Source: Sipunculus nudus (Eukaryota > Annelida > Sipuncula > Golfingiida > Sipunculidae). From it: a stretch of 64,000 nucleotides of DNA. Where the stretch lies: the NCBI GenBank assembly GCA_026874595.1, contig CM049315.1, positions 20,361,664 to 20,425,663 of the forward strand, given 5' to 3'. Made by a program: the position numbers and the translations under genes. Of the stretch, positions 36,017 to 46,869 are shown in pieces (the stretch's first letter is position 1; each line of letters opens with the position of its first letter). The notes under the pieces were generated by a model, which saw nothing but the letters and a program-made list of their open reading frames with translations, ran no database searches and had not been told where the DNA came from.

Positions 36017-37223
36017 GAGAGAGAGACATTAATCAGGGTGGCATGGTTTTAACAACCGGTTAAAACATGGTTAAAACCACCCTGGCTAAAACAGGTTGTG
36101 ACCTTGCAAACAGTCAAACAATCACGGCTTTAACAGGATTTCTATCCAGCTGTGACATTCAAATTTATATAACAAGGAGCAGCTGTGACATTCAAATTTA
36201 TATAACAAGGAGCAGCTGTGACATTCAAATTTATATAACAAGGAGCAGCTGTGACATTCAAATTTATATAACAAGGAGCAGCTGTGACATTCAAATTTAT
36301 ATAACAAGGAGCAGCTGTGACATTCAAATTTATATAACAAGGAGCAGCTGTGACATTCAAATTTATATAACAAGGAGCAGCTGTGACATTCAAATTTATA
36401 TAACAAGGAGCAGCTGTGACATTCAAATTTATATAACAAGGAGCAGCTGTGACATTCAAATTGGGTTTAACCATAACTTTAATATTTTGCTGGATCACTC
36501 GGAGTTTCAAATGTATTGAGATTTCATACACGTTAAAGTTTGTTGATATTCCATTGTTTCTGTAACCTTGGAATTAAAGTACAATGGGCATTTTGGTTCT
36601 TTTTTGCAATCATTTACGCATTCCTACTGGAAAGCTTATCCAGTGAGTGAAGTCATAATGCTGAAAGGTTGGAGGCCTATTGGCTTCTCTTGAACCAGTT
36701 GCTTATTCTCTGAATAGCTCCGAGGTTCCATGGACATTTTTTCGCTAAAGAGCGATTCAGGGTTGCATGGTTTTCGCCACCCATCTGTTAAACCATTTAA
36801 ACATGGTTAAAACCATGTCGTATAAGACAGTTTTTAGCAACCAAAAGTTTTAGCCACAAAAAGTGGCCCAAAGAGGGGAAGTAACATGTTATATGTAATT
36901 ATTAGATATCATTTTAAGCCACACCAAGAAATATAATTGTAGTATAAACTCATTGAACAATAATTATGAGCGAGCTTTATTTTTATTTTTTTAATTATTG
37001 TTCCAGACATAATACATAGATTTTGCAGTAACGACAGGAAAATGCATAAAAACTGCTTCATTTCTTGAAATGGTGGATATAATCAACACAGCAATAATTC
37101 AGTTTTTAATACCTTTTAGAACCGAGACAAATTAGCAACACTACCACAACCCACCCCCCCCCCCCCAAAGTAAAATCATCTCGTAAACATGTACGGCAAT
37201 TTTTTTTTGTTTGGCCTTACCCT
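36013..37223 (+). mobile_element. Block B, left copy: non-coding element with a tandem-repeat core
   Basis: Next to the (TA)n run comes GACATTAATCAGG, GGCATGGTTTTAACAACCGG and ATGGTTAAAACCACC, then a 33-bp core repeat, then about 760 bp of unique sequence. That sequence includes a second GCATGGTTTTCGCCACC and GTTAAAACCATG motif pair near 36764-36820, and the block ends at TTTGGCCTTACCCT. The reverse-complement copy lies at 39163-40875. This architecture (conserved flanks, core minisatellite, microsatellite at one end) resembles bivalve pearl or other non-autonomous elements with core repeats. The transposition class is not shown by the sequence. Confidence 0.75.
36148..36462 (+). repeat. 33-bp minisatellite, 9 units
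   Basis: Perfect or near-perfect units beginning AGCTGTGACATTCAAATTTA and ending AACAAGGAGC, nine complete plus one partial. Because 33 is divisible by three, all frames stay open and yield 11-residue repeat peptides on both strands; these are not genes. Confidence 0.98.
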
Positions 37224-38248
37224 GGGTAACCATCAGGCTACTAATAGTAAATACACAAAGAAATAACTAATGATTAGCCCATATATTTATAAATGAGAAT
37301 AAGTAATACACATCATGCCTGCAAGAGGGTGAAAATTTACACTGTGTGTAATTTATATTTGGTGTAGCCTTAATACTAGGCTATATGCATGCTAACCGTT
37401 CATCCCATCAACACCCATCTTCCTGGCGATGCTGCTCCTTATATTGATACAGAGGTCATGATCTGCATGACCCACCTGCCCACTGCTCGTGGGTCATACA
37501 GACATTGATTTTATCTAACCAGTTCTACCAAAATTTCTTGTGTGGCTGTCGAAAACTTCGAACGTGGCATTGTTGTGTTTGAATCTCGCACCACATTCTG
37601 ACTGGGGAATACCCACGGACTGACGTCAGTTTCCAGAATTCCCCGGCCGGTATACCATGCGGAACCTTCAGCAATCGCTACATGTAGCAATTCATTTTGC
37701 CGGATCCGCATTCCGCATGCCGGATCCGTGTATAAGGAATCTCACCTTCTTTATTGAGTATATATTTACCCATTTTTATACGCTTTCCGCCTGCCGTAGA
37801 TAAGGAATCTTAGCTTAATAAGTGACCATTTTTAACCTTCAGAGATATGTTCATGAAGTAATAATGAAGCCCGTGCACAAGTATAGAATTAAAGCCTTGA
37901 TTATTGGTCCCGTGGATGTGGGTGCCTCTTTCGTACGTAGCGCATGTTATGACGTCACCACTGTTATCTGCAATGTATATGTCATAGATTGCTGGTAAGA
38001 TGTTGCTACAGAATAGATCCTAATAAGATGAATAAAAGTTGTTTACAGGAAAAAGATTTAAGACTATTATTTTAAGGCTATTATTTCCAATACAGTTAAT
38101 TTCGCGTTTTACTCTTTCTGCCCCAGTGCAACAAATTTTAGCTTCTTTGATTTTGTAAAAATAATCGCAAAAATACAGGTGGACAGGGTTTATATATGTA
38201 TGTTTCTTTTTTTTCCCAAAAGCGGGCTTTATATTATCTATATTTATA
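37224..38248. other. Segment between the inverted blocks, no gene recognised
   Basis: About 1 kb between block B (left) and block A' (right), present once. It contains CATGCCGGATCCG at about 37716 and a pair of TAAGGAATCT phrases (37733 and 37802). A 66-codon minus-strand frame at 37511-37711 is not recognised. If the flanking blocks are parts of one element, this could be its insertion site or a third component. Confidence 0.5.
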
Positions 38249-38923
38249 ACTAACACAAAGGAGAACCGAAGGTCTGTAAACTTCAGGTGATCTCCATGGT
38301 GGACTTGCAGGTGATGGAAGTTTTAAATGGCGGGTCAAATATCATGTGCTCCAGACTGGCAAGGATTCATTTGTGAAAAATAATTACCTGCAGAATCTAG
38401 CTTGACTTAATAGTTTGATCATTAATTAACTTATATTAGATAAGACACTGGATCACTTATCTTTGGAATATATATATATATATATAGATGCTTGTAGTAC
38501 CATATTTATATGCTTGAAGTTTATGTTGTGTTATGTGCATTATAAAATAAAAGCCCGAACGTCGTACCCTCAAATGTTTTTTTAATAGAGAATTATTTTA
38601 TTCTGATATGTTTAAATAGGAGTGAAACATATTATCAGATACACTGCACTTCGTTGAAATATTTGGTGAAAAAATTTGAGTGAAGGATAAAGCATTTTAG
38701 CGTGCATTGTACTAACTTATCTAGTCTGAATGCAGTTCACATTCAAGTGATACAAGTAATAGATATTTTGACTGATATGACTTCAAGTATAGTTAGATAC
38801 ATTACAGCTATCAGTAAAAGTGACATATTGTGATTTGTCTTAAACGTTTTGCCTATTCCTTGAAACTCTACTCAATGTTTGTCTGCACAGACCTGAAGAC
38901 AAATGTTTGTCTAAGCGGATACA
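38249..38923 (-). repeat. Inverted block A, right copy
   Basis: Reverse complement of 35270-35948, starting at ACTAACACAAAGGAGAACCG and ending near TTTGTCTAAGCGG. It includes a short (TA) run at 38466-38485 where the left copy has only a few TAs. Confidence 0.9.
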
Positions 38924-39064
38924 TGGAAACACAGCAGGCAATTTTCAAATAGTGTTCCATGCGGAACAATTTTGTTTCCGTTGTTTCGATCTAATAATGC
39001 ATTAAGCGCCATGATTCCATGTGAATACACAATTGCTGACCAAATTATGTCTTCCCTCTGTCTT

Positions 39065-39123
39065 TCTGTCTATCTGTCTGTCTCTCTCTCTCTCTCTCCA
39101 CACACACACACACACACACACAC
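39065..39123. repeat. (TCTG)n/(TC)n/(CA)n compound microsatellite
   Basis: CTGTCTATCTGTCTG, then a TC run, then a CA run, lying between block A' and block B'. Confidence 0.95.
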
Positions 39124-39162
39124 AAACTCTATCTAGTTGAATACAGCTACTTATATTTTATA

Positions 39163-40872
39163 AGGGTAAGGCCAAACAAAAAAAAATTGCCGTACATTTT
39201 TTCGAGAGGGGGGGGGGGGGGGGGTTAAGGTAGTGATCCTAATTTGTCTTGGTTCTAAAAGGTATTAAAAATTGAATTATTGCTGTGTTGATTATATCCA
39301 CCATTTCAAGAAAAGAAGCAGTTTTTATGCATTTTCCTGTCGTTATTGCAAAATCTATGGATTATGTCTAGAACGTCTAGAACAATAATTTAAAAAAATA
39401 AAAATAAAGAAAGCTCGCTCACAATTATTGTTCAATGAGTTTATACTACAATAATATTTCTTGGTGTGGCTTAAATGATATCTAATAATCACATATAACA
39501 TGTTACTTTCCCTCTTTGAGCCACTTTTAGTGGCTAAAACCTTTGGTTTGCTAAAAACTGTCTTATACGACATGGTTCTAACCATGTTTTAAATGGTTTA
39601 ACAGATGGGTGGCGAAAACCATGCAACCCTGACTCGCTCTCTAACTTATATTTGGTGTGTAATATAAGTGTAATGAAATATTGATGAGGCATCAATACTG
39701 GAAAAATTGTCCATGGAACCTCGGAGCTATATAGAGACTAAGCAACTGGTTCAAGAGAAGCCAATAGGGCTCCAACCTTTCAGCAGTATGACTTCACTCA
39801 CTGGTGAGGAATGCATTCCAGGAGAAATGCGTAAATGATTGCAAAATATAACTAAAATGCCCATTGTACTTTAATTCCAAGGTTACAGAAACAATGGAAT
39901 ATCAACAACCATTTGAAACTCCGAGTGATCCAGCAAAATATTACAGTTATGGTTAAACACCATTGACCATGGAGTCTCAACTTGCTTGACATCCTCTCCT
40001 GGGTACCAGCTGCTCCTTGTTATATTAATTTGAATGTCACAGCTGCTCCTTGTTATATAAATTTGAATGTCACAGCTGCTCCTTGTTATATAAATTTAAA
40101 TGTCACAGCTGCTCCTTGTTATATAAATTTAAATGTCACAGCTGCTCCTTGTTATATTAATTTGAATGTCACAGCTGCTCCTTGTTATATAAATTTGAAT
40201 GTCACAGCTGCTCCTTGTTATATAAATTTAAATGTCACAGCTGCTCCTTGTTATATAAATTTGAATGTCACAGCTGCTCCTTGTTATATAAATTTGAATG
40301 TCACAGCTGCTCCTTGTTATATAAATTTGAATGTCACAGCTGCTCCTTGTTATATAAATTTAAATGTCACAGCTGCTCCTTGTTATATTAATTTGAATGT
40401 CACAGCTGCTCCTTGTTATATATATTTGAATGTCACAGCTGCTCCTTGTTATATAAATTTAAATGTCACAGCTGCTCCTTATTATATAAATTTGAATGTC
40501 ACAGCTGCTCCTTGTTATATAAATTTAAATGTCAAAGCTGTTCCTTGTTATATAAATTTAAATGTCACAGCTGCTCCTTGTTATATAAATTTGAATGTCA
40601 CAGCTGCTCCTTGTTATATAAATTTGAATGTCACAGCTGCTCCTTGTTATATAAATTTGAATGTCACAGCTGCTCCTTGTTATATAAATTTGAATGTCAC
40701 AGCTGCTCCTTGTTATATAAATTTGAATGTCACAGCTGTCACAGTTGGGTAGAAATCCTGTTAAAGCCGTGATTGTTTGACTGTTTGCAAGATCACAACC
40801 TGTTTTAGCAAGGGTGGTTTTAACCATGTTTTAACCGGTTGTTAAAACCATGCCAACCTGATTAATGTCTCT

Positions 40873-40875
<3 letters not shown>
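39163..40875 (-). mobile_element. Block B, right copy with an expanded core repeat
   Basis: Reverse complement of 36013-37223, from AGGGTAAGGCCAAAC to CCTGATTAATGTCTCTC beside a (TA)n run. It is about 0.5 kb longer than the left copy. Thirteen additional 33-bp core units explain about 430 bp, and an insertion around 39640-39705 explains most of the rest. A poly-G run at 39210-39225 matches the poly-C run at 37153-37166 in the left copy. Confidence 0.8.
40008..40745 (-). repeat. 33-bp minisatellite, 22 units
   Basis: Units AGCTGCTCCTTGTTATATAA followed by ATTTGAATGTCAC, starting at 40008 and spaced 33 bp to 40734. Variants (TTAAATGTC, ATTAATTTG) interleave, so the array has its own turnover history. 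The 256-codon plus frame through it is a repeat artefact. Confidence 0.98.

Positions 40876-40934
<59 letters not shown>
40876..40934. repeat. (TA)n microsatellite at the end of block B'
   Basis: About 59 bp of TA, positioned relative to block B' exactly as the 35949-36012 run is relative to block B. Confidence 0.97.
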
Positions 40935-40937
<3 letters not shown>

Positions 40938-41045
40938 CTGATAATATCATCAAAATCCGTTGATAATTTTTTGAGTAATGTTGCTTACAATCAAGCAAAC
41001 AAACGGATGAATAAGCCTACGCCAACAAAAAACATAACCCTCTCC
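40935..41045. repeat. Tail of a dispersed repeat (AAAATCCGTT type)
   Basis: ATCAAAATCCGTTGATAA, TTTTGAGTAATG, CAAGCAAACAAACGG and AACATAACCCTCTCCGCCTGG match, in order, the tail of a repeat widely seen in animal genomes. Two other copies in this window are at 45790-46015 and 61130-61350. Confidence 0.65.
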
Positions 41046-41911
41046 GCCTGGTAATTAAAACTTATCAACACCTATTAAGACGTATGGTCCGCTTAATTAA
41101 AGTCACTTTAGTGTAGAATAGAAGTGAGAGGATCCTGTCCGTGATATTGTACATAAATACACTGTTATAACACTGCATGGAATGAAACAATTAGTCTTTT
41201 GCCAACACCATTAACAAACCGAGCCAGTGTTACCATGGAGTGATAGATTTACCTTCACATGTCTATATGATATACCTTCACTGGCAGAGTGTAGTATTTA
41301 CATGACCATGTGGCTTATTAATAATATATTTGTTTGGCAATGACATGATGATGCGAGTTGCGTGTTCATGACGCTCGCTAGAGGTGCAGGGTTTTTTTTA
41401 AGCGTATGCATCATACTTGGGGAAAGTCATGAATTTGAGATGAACCCCCCACGATGAAGATAGGCTGCCGGGAGCCTCTGCTGGAGGCTTGTGAATTTAG
41501 CTTGTCTGTCAATCATACCGTGAAGGTACTAAATTAACAAACAGGATGGTATGGAGCTTGCCCAGTGATCAAAGGGAGCCTCGTTTCAGCCTCCAAGTCC
41601 CCATTTTCATTGTGATCGGGGTCCGGTTCATCTCTAGAAGTGCCGTCTCTGTAAGTCATTTTGAATAATTCCTGGTAAAATTCCAATTAGATCTGAACTA
41701 CTCTCCCCACGCAGCTGTTATACACTACAGTCGTCCCTGATCTCCATTAACCGCTGCCTTGTTTGGCAAGGTTTTGTGGGTCTGACTAGCACAGAGCAAA
41801 GAATTGTAATCAGACAAATGACCCGCCCTCATTGGTCTGATTTTTGGTTCAGTGCCAGAACTGGTGTAATCAAACTAACGACATCAGGTGTCGCTTGTTT
41901 AAAATTTGACG

Positions 41912-41972
<61 letters not shown>

Positions 41973-42544
41973 CATGAATTTATATATATATTCTATACTA
42001 TACTATTCTTTACTAAGCTACATTGTATGATTTGGTGTAAAGTTTTAAAAAATCTTCATCTGATCTTTGGCAATCAATGGTAAATATTTTGAAATTATTT
42101 TTCCTTAAAATCACAAAATACCGTTAAACATAAGCGTAGCAACTGATTCCTGACGGTTGCCAGTTGACCGCAAATGAAAATATTTACAACGCGCAAATTG
42201 TGTTTTTAATGTGGACATATCATAAACATCCGTTCAATATAAATGAAAAATGTGATGTTGTAAATCAGTATTATCAGTGTTCTCGGGAGGCGCGTAAATG
42301 TGACGCAGGGCAGGGGTAATGTACATGTGTGTGTTTGTGTGTGTGGTTATTATTATTTCAGACTACTTAAAATTTTAATTTGGCTATCAGGCCATCTTGG
42401 AATTTCTTTCGCCACATATCTCAATCAGCTCTTGCCGTGAAAAGTATCGAGTATTTCATATTTTAACTGGATTCTGCTAATTAGTTTAGCGACATGTATG
42501 ACTATGGGTCAATAGTTATAAATAGATCCTGCCATATGGTGGTC
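41046..42544. other. Spacer with (TA)n, no gene seen
   Basis: Contains (TA)n and imperfect TA-rich sequence at about 41912-41985. Otherwise it is non-repetitive, with no coding signal that I trust. The 84-codon frame at 41776-42030 runs into the microsatellite. Confidence 0.5.
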
Positions 42545-42760
42545 AGTGTTTAAATCAGCTGGCTCTAAGTCATCTGGGCTGTGACGATCACCTTTTTCTT
42601 CGTCGTCCACCCGTGTGTCAACAGGTTATAAATTGTAACCGTTAGACCTAGAACCTTGTCTTGATATGTTGAGGGAATTTGGTAAAGTCTGTAGAAACCT
42701 GAAATAAGGTCATGGTGAATAATATTATTCAAGCTATTTCCGATTGAACACGGGAATATG
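42545..42760 (+). repeat. Dispersed repeat, same family as 63330-64000
   Basis: Starts TAAATCAGCTGGCTC...CATCTGGGCTGTGACGATCACC and continues TAACCGTTAGACCTAGAA, GAGGGAATTTGG, GAAACCTGAAA and AGGTCATGGTGAA, matching the first unit of the right-end repeat in order. A single unit with a truncated 3' end. Confidence 0.8.
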
Positions 42761-43768
42761 GACCGAATATGTAAATACAAACACTGGTACGGAAACACAC
42801 GCATCAATGAACCTGTGAATATAAGCCAGGGAATGAAAACACGAGTTGCCTAGTACGTACCCCCACATTAAGGACCGCTCACATGGCGGAGGACTGCATA
42901 CGTGAGAATGCATAATTCTAGTTAGTTGTATTTTTAAAGTACAGATTGTTCAAGTCTTTTAGTGGTCTTTCAGATAAGATACCTAAGTGATGAATGTTCT
43001 GCTTCAGTAAGGTAAGTGATCATCGATAGCCTTTCTAGATGTGCAAGAAAGGTGGTCACATGACAAAAGAAATTTCACACACAGTACACGTGCTCTACAG
43101 TCGCGACTGGGTTGTGGGTCCACCACTGATAACATTATTAATATTACGCTATATGTAGGAAAGGGGAGGGGGTTAGAAATAGTATACCCCGTTTAGAGGG
43201 CCAAAGTATATATATATATATGCATTTTGCCAAATTTTTTGGCCCTATTGGGACAACTCCACCCCCCCCCCCCCTCCACACACACCTTCGGTCACCATCG
43301 AAGATAAATCGAAGCCACGGCGTGGGTGTTTCCTCTTTACCACAAAGGTCATTTCAGGTGATACGATAACATTTCTTGTCGATAAGGAGCGTTAATCCCG
43401 CGACACAGCAGGACTACATATCCTTTGAACTGTCTATGACCTAAAACGAAAGAGCTGTTGTACTCTCTAACGTACTTTAAATAACCCTCACCCTTTTTTA
43501 TAACTCAAAAGGTATGTTGGCTATCCGGTAACTATCGCCCGCGCAATTCAAGGTACAGAAAAGAAGGAAAAAACGTTATTGTTATAAGAGTTAGTGTGCT
43601 CATATAGAGATGAACAGACAGCACCAAAACAAATATACTTAAACTTTAAAGTGCATACACAGCCTCTAATCCACCATCGAGCAAATTACAATCTATTTGC
43701 ACTAAGGTTTTCTCTGTTGGGGCCTCCCAACTGCTGTCACCTGTATAAATACGGTTTTATACAGCAAT

Positions 43769-43771
<3 letters not shown>
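42761..43771. other. Spacer, no gene seen
   Basis: Includes a short (TA)n (about 43208-43221) and a poly-C run (43262-43274) next to CCACACACACC. No open frame of interest. Confidence 0.5.

Positions 43772-43813
<42 letters not shown>
43772..43813. repeat. (TA)n microsatellite
   Basis: TA run directly adjoining the hairpin at 43815. Confidence 0.95.
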
Positions 43814-43814
<1 letters not shown>

Positions 43815-43816
<2 letters not shown>

Positions 43817-43917
43817 ATGTATCGTATACAATTAATTTTACTTCATGTACGACAAAACTGTTTCGTGAGTACAGTTCTGTCGTTCATGAAGTAAAACTTA
43901 CTGCGTACGATACATTA
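43815..43917. repeat. 103-bp hairpin-forming inverted repeat
   Basis: Left arm 43815-43861 begins TAATGTATCGTA and right arm 43871-43917 ends CGATACATTA. Forty of 47 positions pair by Watson-Crick, with a 9-nt loop TTCGTGAGT. The central TTTTACTTCATG stretch is fully paired. It could be a small palindromic transposable element or a hairpin RNA source. Nothing in the sequence establishes transcription. Confidence 0.85.
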
Positions 43918-44567
43918 TTAATGCTCTCCTGCATGGTTGAGCACTTTCACTATGATGTATTGAACTTCTATGTGTATTACTTTGTTTATATATATATATG
44001 TGTGCGTATGTGTATATATACAGTGGAAAATCACAATTACGACCACCTCAGCCGACTGACAAAAGTGGTCATTATTTGCGTGTGATCGTATTTGTGAATC
44101 TATATGAGTTACTATTGGATCATACTTCCAGTCTTGAATCGTTGATGTATGTGTTAACGGTTATCCTTAAATTGTGTAGCGGCCATGATTATCAATGTGA
44201 CGTGTGGATTGTATTTATTCATGGTAAAAAGTTAATATATTTATGTTGTTCTGCTTGCCGTCTGTCAGATCATCAAGTAAAAATGAAAGTGATATTAGGC
44301 ATGCAAGGGAACAAGAATACTACCGATTAAGTCGTGTAGAATACATCAAGCTTTTAACGCACTACATGTTAGGAGCAATCATTTTGTGCAGTAAGTAAAC
44401 GATATCACAGCTTTAAATACATTTTGCTCACTGCTGAAAGCCTATGGTAGGTAAGGTTTGAGCACATTTAGGATTAACGAGACCGATAATAGGACTAATG
44501 ATCATTGAAGAAAATGTTGGTAGCAGGAATAGTGAGCTCAAACCCCCATACATAATAGGTAGTAATC

Positions 44568-45460
44568 ACACAGACGCTCAAAATGGAGCACTAAACATCG
44601 ATAGGTTATAATTAAACGGCAGGACGGTCAGTCATCACACAGACGCTCAAAGTGGAGCACTAAACATCGATAGGTTATAATTATACGACAGGACGGTCAG
44701 TCATCACACAGACGCTCAAAGTGGAGCACTAAACATCGATAGGTTAAAATTATACGACAGGACGGTCAGTCATCACACAGACGCTCAAAGTGGAGCACTA
44801 AACATCGATAGGTTATAATTACACGACTGGACGGTCAGTCATCACACAGACGCTCAAAGTGGAGCACTAAACATCGATAGGTTATAATTAAACGACAGGA
44901 CGGTCAGTCATCACACAGACGCTCAAAGTGGAGCACTAAACATCGATAGGTTATAATTACACGACAGGACGGTCAGTCATCACTCAGACGCTCAAAGTGG
45001 AGCACTAAACATCGATAGGTTATAATTACACGACAGGACGGTCAGTCATCACACAGACGCTCAAAGTGGAGCACTAAACATCGATAGGTTATAATTATAC
45101 GACAGGACGGTCAGTCACCACACAGACGCTCAAAGTGGAGCACTAAACATCGATAGGTTATAATTACACGACAGGACGGTCAGTCATCACACAGACGCTC
45201 AAAGTGGAGCACTAAACATCGATAGGTTATAATTACACGACAGGACGGTCAGTCATCACTCAGACGCTCAAAGTGGAGCACTAAACATCGATAGGTTATA
45301 ATTACACGACAGGACGGTCAGTCATCACACAGACGCTCAAAGTGGAGCACTAAACATCGATAGGTTATAATTATACGACAGGACGGTCAGTCATCACACA
45401 GACGCTCAAAGTGGAGCACTAAACATCGATAGGTTATAATTACACGACAGGACGGTCAGC
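44568..45460. repeat. 69-bp minisatellite, 13 units
   Basis: CACAGACGCTCAAAGTGGAG starts at 44568 and recurs every 69 bp to 45397, each followed by CACTAAACATCGATAGG and ACGACAGGACGGTCAGTCAT. Units differ at a few positions, such as TTATACGAC versus TTACACGAC, in patterns that suggest two- or three-unit duplications. Confidence 0.98.
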
Positions 45461-45789
45461 CATGCGGAATGGCAGATTAATAAGGCATGTGATGCCCCTC
45501 TATGAAGCAATCTTACGCCCGGCAGCGAGGAAAGTGACTTGGGCCAAATATCATTTCAGTACTCAGTAGTCCCATTTGTGAGGTTACAAGACAGTGCGTG
45601 ATCTTTGGGTAACAGATCTAGACTAACTAGGTACACCAAACAAAATAATATAACTGAAACATATAACTGAAAATCGGCACCATAAGGAATGCAAGCCTCC
45701 GCCATATCGGCGGGGGTGGGGTGGGGGTGGGGGTACCTGTTGTTGAGTGTTCCCCGACCCGTGTTCGCATTAACTTGTATACCCAGGTT
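45461..45789. other. Short spacer with a G-rich tract, no gene seen
   Basis: Contains GGGGGTGGGGTGGGGGTGGG at about 45713-45733, which could form a G-quadruplex. No coding signal. Confidence 0.5.
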
Positions 45790-46015
45790 CATAAGTGTTT
45801 AAGTGACTGTATATTTGTGAATATTCATTGGTGACGTCCCTGAATGTGGATCATATGCCGGACCCAAACCAAAACCTAATAGTTCTTCAATGGCCCATTC
45901 CCGAAATGTTCTGCAAATTTCATAAGATTCCGTTCATATTTAATTGAGTTATGATGTGAACAACCACACCCACGAACGGGGATTAAAGAATAACCTCCTG
46001 TCGGAGGCAATAACG
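45790..46015. repeat. Dispersed repeat copy (CATATGCCGGA type)
   Basis: Aligns by eye with 61130-61350 through ATTTGTGAATATTC, GATCATATGCCGGA, GGTTCTTCA, TTTCATAAGATTCCGTTCAT and GGAGGCAATAACGA. Its tail resembles the repeat end at 40935-41045. Confidence 0.8.
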
Positions 46016-46680
46016 ACACCTACACAACTCAAGATGGGTCAGGATCAAAGGCCGATAGCGGTGTGTAACCAGGTATGTGGGTGTGTGTCGATGTTCTGTT
46101 ACAGCGTATCCTTGACCGTTGATGGAATTTTATTTAAAGGCAATAGGTATAATTTTGGCACCTGTTTTGTTTTTTTTGATACAATCCACACAATAGTCAC
46201 AGGCGCCTTAACGACAGATCAAAGCGGGTAACAAGGTTTCTCAACCCGAGTGTTAGTCTGGTCCCGCATATCTTCCCGACTCGGTGTCTGTGCTGAGACT
46301 CACTGAGGTGTAAGTTATAGATCAAAGAGGATAACCATCGGCCTGATTACTTAATAAGCCGGCCTGCCCTGGGGTCTTGGGCTAGCGATGCTAGACCCTC
46401 AGTGATCACTTGTATTACAGCTACCCTAAGTGCGGGAGTGAGAGTAATATTTCACCTCATCACATATTGTTCGATCCTCATTGGTCAAATTAACGACCTA
46501 GTTAATCCTAAATGTGTTCATACCTTACTCACACAGAGTATTGAGCAGTCAGTAAAATGTTTAAATAAAGCTTGCATGGGGGCAAATCCCACACATTGTC
46601 TTGCCTAATCTGATAGATCGCTGTCAGTTTATTTCTCTACTGGTTCAGATTGCATTTAAATTGCTTGCTGTTGTGCGACG

Positions 46681-46869
46681 ATGCCTCTGAAAGAGCTCTC
46701 CTTGAAGGAGAAAGTGGCGTTAATCAAGGCGTCAACACCAGGATGCAGTCAGCACCAACTGGCTGAGCAGTTTAGTTATGTAAAACGCACGCAGAATATA
46801 CTAAAGCGGAAGGCTAAATATATGACAGTTCAATATGTATTCAGTAGGTTGTGTTCGTATTGCCTCTAG
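46681..46869 (+). pseudogene. Tigger/pogo transposase N-terminal fragment (CENP-B/psq-type HTH)
   Basis: The frame from ATG at 46681 reads MPLKELSLKEKVALIKAS, then CSQHQLAEQFSYVK, then QNILKRKAKY. This is the first helix-turn-helix of pogo/Tigger transposases and CENP-B proteins, which binds the element's ends. After about 50 residues the similarity stops, and the frame ends 13 codons later in AT-rich sequence. The second HTH (HTH_CenpB) and the DDE catalytic domain are absent. The start fits the usual N-terminal length in this family. Confidence 0.8.

Larger units (their letters stand above)
44021..46869 (+). mobile_element. Tigger/pogo-like DNA transposon remnant (5' part)
   Basis: At 44021 a TIR-like end CAGTGGAAAATCACAATTAC followed by GACCACC is preceded by TA and followed by AAAGTGGTCATTATTTGCG, the layout of Tigger-type ends. 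About 2.6 kb downstream a transposase N-terminus is present (46681-46835). Between them lie a 69-bp minisatellite and a copy of a dispersed repeat. I found no matching 3' TIR, so the extent and the link between the two parts are inferred. Confidence 0.5.

Noticed and set aside
36067-40827. Long open frames of 11-residue repeats (up to 256 codons) on both strands
   Set aside because: The 33-bp minisatellite is a multiple of three, so it stays open in several frames on both strands; no start context, splice sites or non-repeat domain.
44568-45460. CRISPR-like array
   Set aside because: The 69-bp units are repeated in full with no unique spacers, and the genome is eukaryotic. The same reasoning excludes the 33-bp, 52-bp and 77-bp arrays.
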